Shown: one piece after another, positions 44,137 through 56,409 of the stretch
Numbering within the stretch: position 1 is the stretch's first letter
Layout of the letters: the number at the start of each line of letters is the position of its first letter
Assembly: GCF_900163835.1 (NCBI RefSeq)
Contig: NZ_FUKR01000036.1
Coordinates: 124,001-188,000, forward strand
DNA: 64,000 bases
Reading direction: 5' to 3'
Origin: Mycetocola reblochoni REB411
GTDB lineage: Bacteria; Actinomycetota; Actinomycetes; Actinomycetales; Microbacteriaceae
Notes under the pieces: model-generated
What the model was told of the DNA's origin: nothing
Database searches by the model: none
The model's input: only the letters and a program-made list of their open reading frames with translations
Position numbers and translations under genes: made by a program

Positions 44137-45252
44137 GTGAAGGTTCTCGCAGCGATGTCCGGTGGTGTCGACTCCGCCGTCGCGGCCGCGCGCGCGGTCG
44201 AGGCGGGGCACGAGGTGGTCGGGGTCCACCTGGCGCTCAGCCGCATGCCCGGCACTCTTCGAACCGGCAGCAGAGGGTGCTGCACGATCGAGGACTCGAT
44301 GGACGCCCAACGCGCCGCCACCGTGATCGGCATCCCCTACTACGTGTGGGACTTCTCCGAGCGGTTCAAGCTCGACGTGGTCGACGACTTCATCAGCGAG
44401 TACAGCGCGGGCCGAACCCCGAACCCGTGCATGAGGTGCAACGAGAAGATCAAGTTCGCCGCCCTGCTGGAGAAGGCGCTCGCTCTCGGCTTCGACGCCG
44501 TGTGCACCGGGCACTACGCGACCATCGTCGAGGACGCGGACGGCCGCCCCGAACTGCACAGGGCCAGCGCCTGGGCGAAGGACCAGTCCTACGTCCTCGG
44601 CGTCCTCACCGAGGAGCAGCTGCGACACACGCTGTTCCCGCTGGGGGACACCCCGTCCAAGGACCTGGTCAGGGCTGAGGCGGCGGAGCGGGGGCTCAGT
44701 GTCGCGGCCAAGCCGGACAGCTACGACATCTGCTTCATCCCCGACGGCGACACGCGGGGCTGGCTCGCGGACAGGGTCGGCGCGGAGCCGGGCGAGATCG
44801 TCGATCGTTCGGGTGCCGTGGTCGGCAGCCACGACGGCGCCCACGCGTACACCGTCGGCCAGCGTCGCGGGCTGAACCTCGGCGTCCCCGCACCGGATGG
44901 CCGTCCCCGCTTCGTCCTCGAGGTGAAGCCGAGGACGAATCAGCTCGTCGTCGGGCCGAAGGCGGCGCTCGCGGTCGCGGAGATCGCCGGGACGCGGATG
45001 AGCTGGGCCGGCCCCGAGCGGTCGGAGGGGGAGACCTTCGACTGCGAGGTGCAGATCAGGGCTCACGCCGACCCCGTTCCCGCCACCGCCGTTCTGATGC
45101 GCGGGACGGAGGGCACCGAGTGGATCGTGCGGCCGGCGACGCCGCTGGACGGGGTGGCCCCCGGTCAGACCGCCGTCGTGTACGACGGCACCCGCGTCGT
45201 CGGGCAGTTCACCATCGCACGGACGGTCAGCGCGGTTCCCGTCGACGCGTGA
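44137..45252 (+). CDS. mnmA: tRNA-specific 2-thiouridylase
   Basis: Thiolates U34 of Glu, Gln and Lys tRNAs. The PP-loop ATP motif [16 protein letters not shown] is at the N-terminus. The catalytic cysteines are in [14 protein letters not shown] and [19 protein letters not shown] and [12 protein letters not shown] are further MnmA signatures. 371 residues. It needs a sulfur donor, consistent with the adjoining desulfurase gene. GTG start. Confidence 0.97.
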   Translation: MKVLAAMSGGVDSAVAAARAVEAGHEVVGVHLALSRMPGTLRTGSRGCCTIEDSMDAQRAATVIGIPYYVWDFSERFKLDVVDDFISEYSAGRTPNPCMRCNEKIKFAALLEKALALGFDAVCTGHYATIVEDADGRPELHRASAWAKDQSYVLGVLTEEQLRHTLFPLGDTPSKDLVRAEAAERGLSVAAKPDSYDICFIPDGDTRGWLADRVGAEPGEIVDRSGAVVGSHDGAHAYTVGQRRGLNLGVPAPDGRPRFVLEVKPRTNQLVVGPKAALAVAEIAGTRMSWAGPERSEGETFDCEVQIRAHADPVPATAVLMRGTEGTEWIVRPATPLDGVAPGQTAVVYDGTRVVGQFTIARTVSAVPVDA

Positions 45253-45410
45253 GGGGCGTGCCTCCTGGCCCGCGTGCGGGCGAGCCGGCCGTCCGGGCTG
45301 ACGGGGGCGGGGCCAGGGCAGCGCCGACGTGGCGGGCGTGGGCGGAGCGAATCCTCGACGGGCGCTGCCGTCGCCGTCGCCCTGCCGGTGGGGACCGTCG
45401 GTGGTCGGGC

Positions 45411-47817
<2,407 letters not shown>

Positions 47818-47967
47818 CCGAGCGGTCGGTGTCGTCCGCCCGGCCACCGCGCGCGGCGTCCGGTCGTCGCGGTCAGGACCTGCGCGCTGAGGACCGCAAC
47901 GGTCACCGCCGTCGCGATCAGGGCCGTCGGCGTCGTCCGGCCACTCGCCGGCGGGCGGTTCCCCGCG

Positions 47968-49671
47968 TCACGAGCGCTCGAGCAGCTGCTCCCTGACGCG
48001 GCGCCGGAGCACCTTGCCGATCAGCGACAACGGGAGCTCGTCGACCACGACGACGCGCCGGGGCACCTTGTAGGGGGTGAGGCGTTCCCTGACGTAGGCG
48101 CGCAGCTCCTCGCCGTCGACGACCGCACCGGGGGCGGCGACGACGGCGGCGACGACGTCCTCGCCGGAGTGCTCGCTCGGCAGCCCGACGACGGCCGCGT
48201 TGTCGACCGACGGGTGGGACCTCAGCACGTCCTCGACCTCGCTCGGGGCAACGTTGAAGCCGCCGGTGATGATGAGCTCCTTGATGCGGTCGACGATCGT
48301 CACGAAGCCGCCGTCGAGGATGCGGGCGATGTCGCCGGTACGGAACCAGCCGTCGGCGGTGAACGCCGCCGCGGTCTCGTCCGGGTGGCCGACGTAGCCG
48401 GAGAACACCTGCGGGCCCCTCGCCTGCAGCTCGCCCTCCTCGCCGAGCGGGAGCACCCGCTCGGGGGACTCGGGGACGGCGATGCGCAGATCGGTCCCGG
48501 GCAGAGGCAGGCCGACGGTCCCGGCCCTGCGGTTCGGAGCGACCGGGTTGGCCATGAGGACGGGGGAGCACTCGCTCAGGCCGTAGCCCTCGACGAGGTA
48601 GCCGCCCGTCGCCTCCTCCCACGGCGTGACCAGGCTCTCTCGCAGTGGCATGGCACCGGAGATGGCGATCTCGATGTCGGCGAGCGACACGTGCTTCTCC
48701 GTGGCGGCGGCGAGCAGCCGTTCGGCGATGGGAGGCACGAGCGGCAGGAACGTCGGCGGGTGGGACCGGATCGCGGTGAGGACCAGCTCGGGGTCGAACT
48801 TGGGGAACAGCACCAGGCGCGCACCCATGCTCATGGCGAAGGTCAGGCACAGCGTCAGCCCGTAGGCGTGGAACATCGGCAGCACGGCGTAGACGACGCA
48901 GTCGCCGCGGGAGATGTCGGGGACCCAGGCCTGGGCCTGGTCCGCGTTGGCCAGCAGGTTGGCGTGCGTGAGGATCGCGCCCTTGGGGGCACCCGTCGTC
49001 CCCGAGGTGTACTGCAGAACGGCGACGTCGTCGCGGGAGGGGAGCGGGTGCGCGGGGTCGATGGCCCCCGACGACAGCAGGCGCTCCCACGTCAGCGTGC
49101 CGGACACGGGCGTGGTGAGCGCGGCGCGCCCCTCGCGGGCCCGGCGGACAGGCAGGCGGAGGGCGGCGCGCATGCGCAGCGGCAGGGCGGGGACGAGGTC
49201 GACGGAGACGAGGTGCTCGACGGCGAGGTCGGAGGGGAACTCCTGCACCGTCGAGACGACGTTGTTCCACACGATCGCGACGGTGGCTCCGTGGTCCTCG
49301 AACTGGTGACGGAGCTCCCGCGGCGTGTACAGCGGGTTGTGCTCGACGACGACGGCGCCCAGGCGGAGCACCGCGTAGAAGGCGACGATGTGCTGCGGGC
49401 AGTTGGGCAGCACGATCGCGACGACGTCCCCCGCCGTGACGCCGAGCCGGCGCAGCCCCTCGGCCGCACGGTCGATCTGCTCGGTCAGCTCCCGGTAGCG
49501 GGTCTCCCTGCCGAAGAAGTCGAGCGCGACGGACTCGGGGTGCGCCGCCGCCGTGTTCTGGACGATGGTGAGCAGGGAGCCGGTCACGGGGCCGAGCTCG
49601 AGCGGAACGCGGTCGGCGTAGCTGGCGAGCCAGGGACGGTCGGCTGGCGAGGGGCTCGGGTTTTCAGTCAC
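47968..49671 (-). CDS. Long-chain acyl-CoA ligase (AMP-forming)
   Basis: A 567-residue ANL-superfamily acyl-CoA ligase, FadD-like. The AMP-binding P-loop is YTSGTTGAPKGAILTHANL, with VEGYGLSECSPV, GWFRTGDIARI and DRIKELIITGGFNV as further core motifs; the C-terminal catalytic Lys is in LSLIGKVLRR. It would activate fatty acids for degradation or lipid synthesis. GTG start, convergent with ligA over a 150-base gap with no clear terminator. Confidence 0.95.
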   Translation of the reverse strand: MTENPSPSPADRPWLASYADRVPLELGPVTGSLLTIVQNTAAAHPESVALDFFGRETRYRELTEQIDRAAEGLRRLGVTAGDVVAIVLPNCPQHIVAFYAVLRLGAVVVEHNPLYTPRELRHQFEDHGATVAIVWNNVVSTVQEFPSDLAVEHLVSVDLVPALPLRMRAALRLPVRRAREGRAALTTPVSGTLTWERLLSSGAIDPAHPLPSRDDVAVLQYTSGTTGAPKGAILTHANLLANADQAQAWVPDISRGDCVVYAVLPMFHAYGLTLCLTFAMSMGARLVLFPKFDPELVLTAIRSHPPTFLPLVPPIAERLLAAATEKHVSLADIEIAISGAMPLRESLVTPWEEATGGYLVEGYGLSECSPVLMANPVAPNRRAGTVGLPLPGTDLRIAVPESPERVLPLGEEGELQARGPQVFSGYVGHPDETAAAFTADGWFRTGDIARILDGGFVTIVDRIKELIITGGFNVAPSEVEDVLRSHPSVDNAAVVGLPSEHSGEDVVAAVVAAPGAVVDGEELRAYVRERLTPYKVPRRVVVVDELPLSLIGKVLRRRVREQLLERS

Positions 49672-49677
49672 GGCGAC

Positions 49678-49683
49678 AGTCTA
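49678..49683 (-). promoter_or_regulatory. -10 box TAGACT of the acyl-CoA ligase gene
   Basis: Minus-strand TAGACT, six bases, then the GTG at 49671. Predicted leaderless promoter, divergent from gatC. Confidence 0.55.
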
Positions 49684-49737
49684 GGTGCGGCCCGTCGGGG
49701 CGCAGGCGACCCGCGCCGTCGGCGGGCGGCCGGGCCG

Positions 49738-49743
49738 TAGAAT
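49738..49743 (+). promoter_or_regulatory. -10 box TAGAAT of gatCAB
   Basis: Consensus-like TAGAAT about 33 bases before the gatC ATG, whose leader holds CTGGAGTG as ribosome site. Confidence 0.5.
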
Positions 49744-49776
49744 GGTCGCATCCCGCTAACGACCCACTGGAGTGAT

Positions 49777-50076
49777 ATGTCTGACATCACGCCGGAGCTG
49801 GTGCGCCACCTCGCGTCCCTGTCCCGGATCGACCTGCACGACGAGGAGGTCACCTCGCTGACGAGCGAACTCGGCCAGATCGTCGAGTCCATCGCCAAGG
49901 TGCAGGAGGTGGCCACCGACGACGTCGTCGCGACGAGCCACCCGATCCCGCTGCAGAACGTCTCCCGACCCGACGAGGTCGGCGAGACCCTGACGCAGGA
50001 GCAGGCGCTGAGCAACGCGCCCGACAGCGCGGACGGCCGGTTCCGTGTCCCCGCCATCCTGGGGGGAGAGCAGTGA
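49777..50076 (+). CDS. gatC: Glu-tRNA(Gln)/Asp-tRNA(Asn) amidotransferase subunit C
   Basis: The small clamp subunit of GatCAB, 99 residues: [21 protein letters not shown] at the N-terminus and [20 protein letters not shown] plus [11 protein letters not shown] at the end are family landmarks. It holds GatA and GatB together. Its stop overlaps the gatA GTG by four bases. Confidence 0.97.
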   Translation: MSDITPELVRHLASLSRIDLHDEEVTSLTSELGQIVESIAKVQEVATDDVVATSHPIPLQNVSRPDEVGETLTQEQALSNAPDSADGRFRVPAILGGEQ

Positions 50077-51584
50077 GCGGCATCGTCGGCCTGACCGCCG
50101 CGCAGCTGGCGGAGCGTCTGGGCGCGGGCGAGGTCTCCTCGGTGGAGGCGACGAGCGCTCACCTGGACCGCATCGCGGCGGTCGACGGCGACGTCAACGC
50201 GTTCCTCCACGTCTCGGACCACGCCCTCGAGGTCGCCCGGTCCATCGACGACCGCCGGGCGGCGGGCGAGGAGCTGGGTCCGCTGGCCGGGGTCCCGCTC
50301 GCGATCAAGGACGTCCTGGTGACGACGGACATGCCCTCGACCTCGGGCAGCCGGATCCTGGAGGGCTACATGTCGCCCTACGACGCCACCGTCGTCGCAC
50401 GGTCGCGGGCGGCCGGCCTGGTGCCGCTGGGCAAGACCAACATGGACGAGTTCGCCATGGGCTCCTCGACGGAGCACTCGGCCTTCGGCCCGACGCGCAA
50501 CCCCTGGGACCTCAGCCGGATCCCCGGTGGCTCGGGCGGCGGCTCGGCGGCGGCGGTCGCCGCGTTCGAGGCGCCTCTCGCCCTCGGCTCCGACACGGGG
50601 GGCTCGATCCGACAGCCCGCGCACGTGACGGGCACCGTCGGCGTCAAGCCGACGTACGGTGCGGTCAGCCGCTACGGCTCGATCGCGCTGGCGTCGTCCC
50701 TCGACCAGGTGGGCCCGGTGAGCCGGACGGTGCTCGACGCCGGTCTCCTCCAGGACATCGTCCAGGGGCACGACCGCTTCGACTCGACGTCGTTGACCAC
50801 CCAGTGGCCGTCGATGGCCGAGGCCGCGCGCGAGGGGGCACGGGGCGACGTGCTCGACGGCCTGCGTGTCGGCATCGTCCGCCAGCTCGGCGGCGAGGGC
50901 TTCCAGGCCGGTGTGCGGCAGCGTTTCACCGAGACGGTCGAGATGCTCCAGGCGGCGGGTGCCGAGGTCGTCGAGGTCGACGCCCCGCACTTCGAGTACG
51001 CGGTCGCGGCGTACTACCTGATCCTCCCCGCCGAGGCGTCAAGCAACCTGGCGAAGTTCGACTCGGTGCGCTTCGGCCTCCGCGTCGAGCCGGCGGGCGC
51101 CACGAGCGAGCAGATGATGTCGGCCACGCGCGAGGCCGGCTTCGGCCCCGAGGTCAAGCGTCGCATCATCCTGGGCACCTACGCGCTCAGCTCCGGCTAC
51201 TACGCCGCGTACTACGGCAGCGCTCAGAAGGTCCGCACGCTGATCCAGCGGGACTTCTCGGCCGCGTTCGCCCAGGTTGATGTCCTGGTCAGCCCGACGG
51301 CTCCGACCACGGCGTTCCCGCTCGGCGAGCGGGTGAACGACCCGCTGGCGATGTACCTGAACGACGTGACGACGATCCCCGCGAACCTCGCGGGCATTCC
51401 CGGCATCAGCGTTCCGATCGGGCTCGCACCCGAGGACTCGCTGCCCGTCGGGCTGCAGATCATGGCCCCGGCCTACCGGGACGACAGACTGTACCGGGTC
51501 GGCGCCGCGGTCGAGGCGCTGGTCGAGAACGCACTGGGGGGCACGCTCATCTCGCGGGCGCCCGCGCTGGGAGGAGCACGCTGA
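50073..51584 (+). CDS. gatA: Glu-tRNA(Gln)/Asp-tRNA(Asn) amidotransferase subunit A
   Basis: The glutaminase subunit, an amidase-signature enzyme. The Ser-cisSer-Lys triad sits at Lys79 (PLAIKDVL), Ser154 (PGGSGGGSA) and Ser178 ([10 protein letters not shown]). It releases ammonia that is channelled to GatB. 503 residues; ends one base into gatB. Confidence 0.98.
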   Translation: MSGIVGLTAAQLAERLGAGEVSSVEATSAHLDRIAAVDGDVNAFLHVSDHALEVARSIDDRRAAGEELGPLAGVPLAIKDVLVTTDMPSTSGSRILEGYMSPYDATVVARSRAAGLVPLGKTNMDEFAMGSSTEHSAFGPTRNPWDLSRIPGGSGGGSAAAVAAFEAPLALGSDTGGSIRQPAHVTGTVGVKPTYGAVSRYGSIALASSLDQVGPVSRTVLDAGLLQDIVQGHDRFDSTSLTTQWPSMAEAAREGARGDVLDGLRVGIVRQLGGEGFQAGVRQRFTETVEMLQAAGAEVVEVDAPHFEYAVAAYYLILPAEASSNLAKFDSVRFGLRVEPAGATSEQMMSATREAGFGPEVKRRIILGTYALSSGYYAAYYGSAQKVRTLIQRDFSAAFAQVDVLVSPTAPTTAFPLGERVNDPLAMYLNDVTTIPANLAGIPGISVPIGLAPEDSLPVGLQIMAPAYRDDRLYRVGAAVEALVENALGGTLISRAPALGGAR

Positions 51585-53086
51585 TGGCCGCGGACAAGCT
51601 GATGGACTACGACGCGGCCCTCGAGCTGTTCGAGCCGGTGCTCGGGTTCGAGGTGCACGTCGAGCTGGGGACGAAGACGAAGATGTTCTCGCACGCACCG
51701 AACGTCTTCGGCTCGGAGCCGAACACGAACGTCACCCCGGTGTGCCTGGGGCTGCCGGGCTCGCTGCCGGTGGTGAACGAGCAGGCCGTGCGCTACTCGA
51801 TCAGCCTCGGGCTCGCGCTCGGCTGCCAGATCGCCGCGTCGAGCCGCTTCGCGCGGAAGAACTACTTCTACCCCGACAACCCGAAGAACTACCAGATCTC
51901 GCAGTACGACGAGCCGATCGCCTTCGAGGGCAGCGTCGAGATCGAGCTGCCGGACGGCTCGCTGCGCACGATCCCGATCGAGCGCGCGCACATGGAGGAG
52001 GACGCGGGCAAGCTCACCCACCTCGGCGGGTCGGGCGGCCGGATCCAGGGCGCCAGCTCCTCTCTCGTCGACTACAACAGGGCCGGCGTGCCGCTGGTGG
52101 AGATCGTCACCCACCCGATCTTCGGCACCGAGGCCCTCGCGCCGGAGGTCGGCCGCGCCTACGTCGGCGCGATCAGGGACATCGTGCTCTCGCTCGGCAT
52201 CTCCGAGGCGAAGATGGAGCGTGGCAACCTCCGCTGCGACGCCAACGTCTCGCTCCGCCCGCGCGGTCAGGAGAAGCTCGGCACCCGCACGGAGACCAAG
52301 AACGTCAACTCGCTCCGCTCGGTCGAGCGCGCCGTGCGGTACGAGATCCAGCGCCAGGCCGCGATCCTCGCCGAGGGGGGGACCATCACGCAGGAGACGA
52401 GGCACTGGCACGAGGACACAGGGGTGACCTCCTCCGGCAGGCCGAAGTCGGATGCGGACGACTACCGCTACTTCCCCGAGCCGGACCTGCTGCCCGTCGT
52501 GCCGTCGGCCGAGCTGGTCGAGCAGTTGCGGAGCGAGCTGCCCGAGCAGCCGCTGGCGCGCCGCCGCCGGCTGAAGGCGGACTGGGGCTTCACCGACCTG
52601 GAGTTCCAGGACGTCGCCAACGGTGGTCTCGTCGACGTCGTCGAGGCGACCATCGCGGCGGGCTCGAGCCCCGCGGCGGCGCGCAAGTGGTGGACGGGCG
52701 AGATCAGCCGCAGGGCGAACGCCGACGGCGTCGAGGTCACCGAGGTCATCCAGCCGGAGCGGGTCGCGGAGATCGCCGCGCTCGTCGAGGCGGGAACCCT
52801 CACCGACAAGCTGGCCCGACAGGTCCTCGAGGGCGTCATCGCGGGTGAGGGGACCGCCCAGGAGGTCGTCGACGCCAGGGGGCTCGCCGTGGTCTCCGAC
52901 GACGGGGCGCTCATCGCCGCGGTCGACGAGGCGCTCGCGGCGCAGCCGGACGTGCTCGCCAAGATCCGCGACGGCAAGGTCCAGGCGGCCGGAGCCATCA
53001 TCGGATCCGTGATGAAGGCGATGCGCGGCCAGGCCGACGCTGCCCGTGTCCGTGAGCTCGTGCTGGAGCGCGCGGCCGCCGAGTGA
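51584..53086 (+). CDS. gatB: Glu-tRNA(Gln)/Asp-tRNA(Asn) amidotransferase subunit B
   Basis: The kinase/amidotransferase subunit. [18 protein letters not shown] begins the catalytic cradle, [33 protein letters not shown] and [14 protein letters not shown] line the active site, and a C-terminal YqeY-like domain binds tRNA. 500 residues. Last gene of gatCAB, ended by a strong hairpin. Confidence 0.98.
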   Translation: MAADKLMDYDAALELFEPVLGFEVHVELGTKTKMFSHAPNVFGSEPNTNVTPVCLGLPGSLPVVNEQAVRYSISLGLALGCQIAASSRFARKNYFYPDNPKNYQISQYDEPIAFEGSVEIELPDGSLRTIPIERAHMEEDAGKLTHLGGSGGRIQGASSSLVDYNRAGVPLVEIVTHPIFGTEALAPEVGRAYVGAIRDIVLSLGISEAKMERGNLRCDANVSLRPRGQEKLGTRTETKNVNSLRSVERAVRYEIQRQAAILAEGGTITQETRHWHEDTGVTSSGRPKSDADDYRYFPEPDLLPVVPSAELVEQLRSELPEQPLARRRRLKADWGFTDLEFQDVANGGLVDVVEATIAAGSSPAAARKWWTGEISRRANADGVEVTEVIQPERVAEIAALVEAGTLTDKLARQVLEGVIAGEGTAQEVVDARGLAVVSDDGALIAAVDEALAAQPDVLAKIRDGKVQAAGAIIGSVMKAMRGQADAARVRELVLERAAAE

Positions 53087-53121
53087 TCGACGGCTGTCGG
53101 CGGGGAGCCGGCCGACACCGC

Positions 53122-53160
53122 ACGCAGGCCGCCCACCCGTCGAGGGTGGGCGGCCTGCGT
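53122..53160. terminator. Hairpin between convergent gatB and TIGR03086-type gene
   Basis: A perfect 17-base stem (53122-53138 with 53144-53160) around a 5-base loop, without T-runs. Position between convergent genes suggests a bidirectional terminator. Confidence 0.8.
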
Positions 53161-53230
53161 CGTTGGTGGGGTGCGCCCTGACGGCGTCCCCGTGGTCGCG
53201 GAGCGCCGGTCCGGCCGGCCCGGCCCGAGC

Positions 53231-53827
53231 TCACCGCAGTGGTCGGGGGTCCCGTCCCGTCAGCGCCAGGATCCGGTCCTGCATGCCCGCGTCCTCGCCG
53301 AGCGGAACGGCGGCCGCGAACAGGCCCGACGCCTCGAGGGTCTCGCCGAGTGGCGCGAGCTGATCCCGGACGGCCTCGACGAGCTCCGGGGCGATCGTCT
53401 CGTCCGCCCCGATGGCCCTGGCCAGGTCCCAGCCGTGCACGGTGAGCTCGATGACCTGCCCGCCGAGGTACTCGGACATCGGCACCCGTCCCCTCCCCGT
53501 GTCGACGAGGGCCGTCGGGGGCGTGCGAGCGATGGCCGCCTCGGCGTCGGCGACGGCGTTCCGCCAGCGTGCGGCGAGGTCCGCCCCGGCGGGCCCGTCC
53601 GTGGCGGGCGCGGGGTCGCCGGTCGTCGCGCGCCGTTTGCGCTCGCTTGCCCTGTGCCCGGCGAGGGTCGGCGGCAGCGCCGTCTCGGAGGCGACGACGT
53701 GGGACACGAGCTCCGCGACGTTCCAGCCCTCGTCGGGCGTGGGTGCGCTCCAGTCGAGGACGGAGCCGATCAGGGCGTCCAGGTGCACGGCGGCCTGGCG
53801 GTGCAGCGTGATCCAGTCGTGGTCCAT
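53231..53827 (-). CDS. TIGR03086-type / maleylpyruvate isomerase-superfamily protein
   Basis: A 198-residue DinB-like four-helix-bundle protein. WNVAELVSHVVASE contains the conserved His, and VIELTVHGWDLARAIG is the actinobacterial TIGR03086 signature. Members of the superfamily include mycothiol-dependent enzymes; no specific reaction can be assigned. The ATG at 53827 (minus) has a GGAAGGACC ribosome site. Confidence 0.85.
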   Translation of the reverse strand: MDHDWITLHRQAAVHLDALIGSVLDWSAPTPDEGWNVAELVSHVVASETALPPTLAGHRASERKRRATTGDPAPATDGPAGADLAARWRNAVADAEAAIARTPPTALVDTGRGRVPMSEYLGGQVIELTVHGWDLARAIGADETIAPELVEAVRDQLAPLGETLEASGLFAAAVPLGEDAGMQDRILALTGRDPRPLR

Positions 53828-53933
53828 TCGGGGTCCTTCCGTGCGGGGGTGCCGGGCCCGTGCCGGCCGGTCCTGAACTCAACGCCCGGAGGTGCCCCGC
53901 ATTCCCGTGAGGCGCGATGTCGGTGGCGGCGTG

Positions 53934-53939
53934 GACAAT
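53934..53939 (+). promoter_or_regulatory. -10 box GACAAT of dinB
   Basis: GACAAT, six bases, then the GTG at 53946. Supports a leaderless dinB mRNA and this start codon. No LexA-box-like palindrome was recognised nearby. Confidence 0.45.
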
Positions 53940-53945
53940 GGGAGA

Positions 53946-55166
53946 GTGTCACATCAGGACGGTCGATCCCGCCAGGTCAGCGACGCCGGCGTCGACGACC
54001 CCGGTGCGCACATCCTGCACGTCGACATGGATGCGTTCTACGTCAACGTCGAGCTGCTCGACAGGCCGGAGCTGCGGGGCCGGCCCGTGATCATCGGCCA
54101 CGACACCGGGCGCTCGGTGGTGTCGAGCGCGAGCTACGAGGCGCGACGTTTCGGGGTCTCCAGCGCGATGCCGGTCGCCAGGGCGCTGTCGCTGTGCCCG
54201 TCCGCCGTCGTCATTCCGCCGCGGCACGAGCGCTATGCGGAGGAGTCGGCACGCGTCATGCGCGTCTTCGGCCAGTTCACCCCGCTGGTCGAGCCGCTGA
54301 GCATCGACGAGGCCTTCCTCGACGTCGCCGGCGCACGGCGACTGTGGGGCACGCCCGGCACGATCGCCCGGCGGGTGAAGACCGCGGTCGAATCCGAGAC
54401 GGGGCTGCCCTGCTCGGTCGGCGCCGCCGGAACCAAGTTCGTCGCCAAGCTCGCCTCAGGACTGGCCAAGCCGAGCGGGGTGCTTCTCGTTCCGGTCGAT
54501 GAGACCCTTGCCCTGCTCCGCCCCCTGCCGATCCGGCGGCTCTGGGGGGTCGGCCAGCGCACGGCCGAGCAGTTGGAGTCCCGCGCGATCAGGACCGTCG
54601 GCGACGTCGCGGCCGCCCCCGTCGAGGTGCTCAGCCGGATCGTCGGCCCGGCGGCGGCGCAGAAGCTCTCCGAGCTGGCACGGGGCATCGACCCGCGCCC
54701 GATCCAGCTGAGCCGGGAGGAGAAGAGCATCGGGCACGAGACGACCTTCGCCTCCGACGTCGCCGACCCCGCCGTCGTCCGACGAACCGTCCTCGGCCTC
54801 GCGGACAGGGTCGCCGCGCGGCTCCGCTCCGCGGGACTCTCCGCCGGAGGGGTCGCGGTCAAGCTGCGCTACGGCGACTTCCGCACCGTCAGCCGCTCCC
54901 GCGTCCTCGTCGAGCCGAGCGACGTCGCCCAGCGCATCGCCGACGTCGCCAGGGGGCTCGTCGACGAGTGCTGGGACAGCTCCCAGCCCGTGCGCCTGCT
55001 CGGCGTCAGGGCGGAACGGCTCGACGGCGCCGGCTCGACAATGCAGCTCTGGAACCCGGACGAGAGCTGGCGCGATACGGAGAGCACGATGGACGAGCTC
55101 CGCAGCCGCTTCGGCGCCTCGGCCATCTCCCGTGCCTCCCTGCTGCGCCCCCGCTCCGCCGAATGA
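53946..55166 (+). CDS. dinB: DNA polymerase IV (Y-family)
   Basis: A translesion polymerase. Catalytic motifs are HVDMDAFYVNVELLDRPEL, SSASYEARRFGVSSAMPVAR and PLSIDEAFLDV with the acidic residues; helix-hairpin-helix and little-finger domains complete 406 residues. There is no obvious C-terminal beta-clamp peptide, but the C-terminus is short. The GTG at 53946 is chosen over one at 53892, 18 codons upstream, because of the -10 box. Confidence 0.94.
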   Translation: MSHQDGRSRQVSDAGVDDPGAHILHVDMDAFYVNVELLDRPELRGRPVIIGHDTGRSVVSSASYEARRFGVSSAMPVARALSLCPSAVVIPPRHERYAEESARVMRVFGQFTPLVEPLSIDEAFLDVAGARRLWGTPGTIARRVKTAVESETGLPCSVGAAGTKFVAKLASGLAKPSGVLLVPVDETLALLRPLPIRRLWGVGQRTAEQLESRAIRTVGDVAAAPVEVLSRIVGPAAAQKLSELARGIDPRPIQLSREEKSIGHETTFASDVADPAVVRRTVLGLADRVAARLRSAGLSAGGVAVKLRYGDFRTVSRSRVLVEPSDVAQRIADVARGLVDECWDSSQPVRLLGVRAERLDGAGSTMQLWNPDESWRDTESTMDELRSRFGASAISRASLLRPRSAE

Positions 55167-55211
55167 GCCGCGCGTTCTCGCGCCGCCCTGGTGAACGGCG
55201 GCGGGGCCGAC

Positions 55212-55217
55212 TACCGT
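55212..55217 (+). promoter_or_regulatory. -10 box TACCGT of the GerW-like gene
   Basis: TACCGT followed by seven bases and the ATG at 55225. Predicted leaderless promoter. Confidence 0.4.
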
Positions 55218-55224
55218 TGGCCCC

Positions 55225-55569
55225 ATGACTGAGCTGATTCTTCCCCTGGCCGACTCCATGCAGAAGGTCGGCGTGTCCACCGCCTACGGCGACCCCGTCG
55301 AGCTCGGCGACACCACCCTGATCCCCGTCGCGCTCGGCGGCTTCGGCTTCGGCGCGGGCGAGGGCGACGGCGCCAAGTCGGACGACGGGGAGGTCTCCGG
55401 CTCGGGCGGCGGCGGCGGAAGCTGGAGCGTTCCGCTCGGTGCGTACGTCTCGGACGAGCGCGGCGTGCGCTACGAGCCGAACATCATCGCCCTCGCCGCG
55501 GTCGCCATCCCGCTCGTGTGCGTCGCGGGCAAGGCCTTCTCCCGCATCATCCGCGCCCTCAAGCGCTGA
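55225..55569 (+). CDS. GerW/YtfJ-like protein
   Basis: A 114-residue GerW family protein: SMQKVGVSTAYGDPVELGDT, TLIPVALGGFGFGAG and a Gly/Ser-rich loop, then a C-terminal hydrophobic segment (NIIALAAVAIPLVCVAG). GerW was named from Bacillus spores, but homologues occur in non-sporulating actinobacteria with unknown role. No sporulation genes are nearby. A hairpin follows. Confidence 0.85.
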   Translation: MTELILPLADSMQKVGVSTAYGDPVELGDTTLIPVALGGFGFGAGEGDGAKSDDGEVSGSGGGGGSWSVPLGAYVSDERGVRYEPNIIALAAVAIPLVCVAGKAFSRIIRALKR

Positions 55570-55591
55570 TCGTCTCGTCCGTGCCGGGGGC

Positions 55592-55624
55592 GGCGCCGTG
55601 ACCCGCATGGCGGGTGACGGCGCC
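55592..55624 (+). terminator. Hairpin after the GerW-like gene
   Basis: A 15-base stem with one mismatch (55592-55606 with 55610-55624) and a 3-base loop, directly before the promoter of the thiamine operon. Confidence 0.7.
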
Positions 55625-55631
55625 GCTTCGC

Positions 55632-55637
55632 TATAGT
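55632..55637 (+). promoter_or_regulatory. -10 box TATAGT of the thiamine-transport operon
   Basis: TATAGT sits 5 bases before the riboswitch, placing the transcription start at its first helix. Confidence 0.6.
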
Positions 55638-55642
55638 CGTGA

Positions 55643-55733
55643 CATCACGGGAGTCCGGTGAACCGGACTGAGAGGAGGGCTTCGAGCCCTCGACCGTCTG
55701 AACCTGATCTGGGTCATGCCAGCGCAGGGAGAC
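55643..55733 (+). ncRNA. TPP (thiamine pyrophosphate) riboswitch
   Basis: The THI-box consensus is plain: ACGGGAGTCCGGTG near the 5' side, CTGAGAGGAGGGC, then ACCGTCTGAACCTGATCTGG and GTCATGCCAGCGCAGGGAGA. These are the pyrimidine-sensor CUGAGA and the pyrophosphate-sensor ACCUGAUCUGG strands of the three-way junction. The AGGAAGGG ribosome site of ykoE is about 38 bases downstream, so control by blocking translation start is likely. It predicts that the following four genes serve thiamine or precursor uptake. Confidence 0.95.
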
Positions 55734-55786
55734 AGCATCATCTCAATACCCGTGCCCTCTATCCCACAACAGGAAGGGCACGAACA

Positions 55787-56407
55787 GTGCACACCACAGC
55801 CGCGCCGCAGAGCGCACCCGTCCGCAGCCGTTACAGCTGGCGCGTCGTCGACATCGTCGTCGCCGCCGTCCTCGGCGTCGCCTGCGGACTCATCTTCTGG
55901 ATCTGGAACAGCATCGGAATGGTGTGGTTCACCGCCGCCGACGCGCTCACGCCAGGGCTCGGCGGCATGGCGACCGGCGTCTGGTTCCTCGGCGCCACGA
56001 TCGGAGCGCTCGTGATCCGCAAGCCGGGGGCCGCGCTGTTCGTCGAGGTCGTCGCCGCGACGGTGTCCGCGCTCATCGGCAACGTCTGGGGGATCGAGAC
56101 GCTGTACTCCGGCCTCGTGCAGGGGCTGGGGGCCGAGCTCGTCTTCGCGCTGCTGCTGTACCGTTCCTGGGGTCTCGGCGCCGCCGCCCTCGCGGGTGCG
56201 GGGGCGGGGCTCGGCGCCATCGTGTTCGAGTTTTTCACCGGCAACATCGCCAAGAGCGTCGAGTTCAACCTGATCTACACGGGAACCGTCGTCGCCTCCG
56301 GCGTGGTCCTGGCCGGCGTGCTCGGCTGGCTGCTCGTGCGTGCGCTCGCGGCGACCGGGGCGCTGTCGAGCTTCGCGGCGGGGCGCGAGGCGCGTAGGGA
56401 GGTCTAG
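55787..56407 (+). CDS. ykoE: ECF transporter S component, YkoE family
   Basis: The substrate-binding membrane subunit, 206 residues with about five to six helices (WRVVDIVVAAVLGVACGLIF, LGGMATGVWFLGATIGALV, ALFVEVVAATVSALIGNVWG, VVASGVVLAGVLGWLLVRAL). In Bacillus YkoE is the S component for thiamine or hydroxymethylpyrimidine. GTG start after AGGAAGGG. Under the TPP riboswitch and followed by its ATPase and transmembrane subunits. Confidence 0.92.
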   Translation: MHTTAAPQSAPVRSRYSWRVVDIVVAAVLGVACGLIFWIWNSIGMVWFTAADALTPGLGGMATGVWFLGATIGALVIRKPGAALFVEVVAATVSALIGNVWGIETLYSGLVQGLGAELVFALLLYRSWGLGAAALAGAGAGLGAIVFEFFTGNIAKSVEFNLIYTGTVVASGVVLAGVLGWLLVRALAATGALSSFAAGREARREV

Positions 56408-56409
56408 TC

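Noticed and set aside
53892-53945. Upstream GTG start for dinB
   Set aside because: The -10 box GACAAT lies inside that extension, and the added residues are not polymerase-like.
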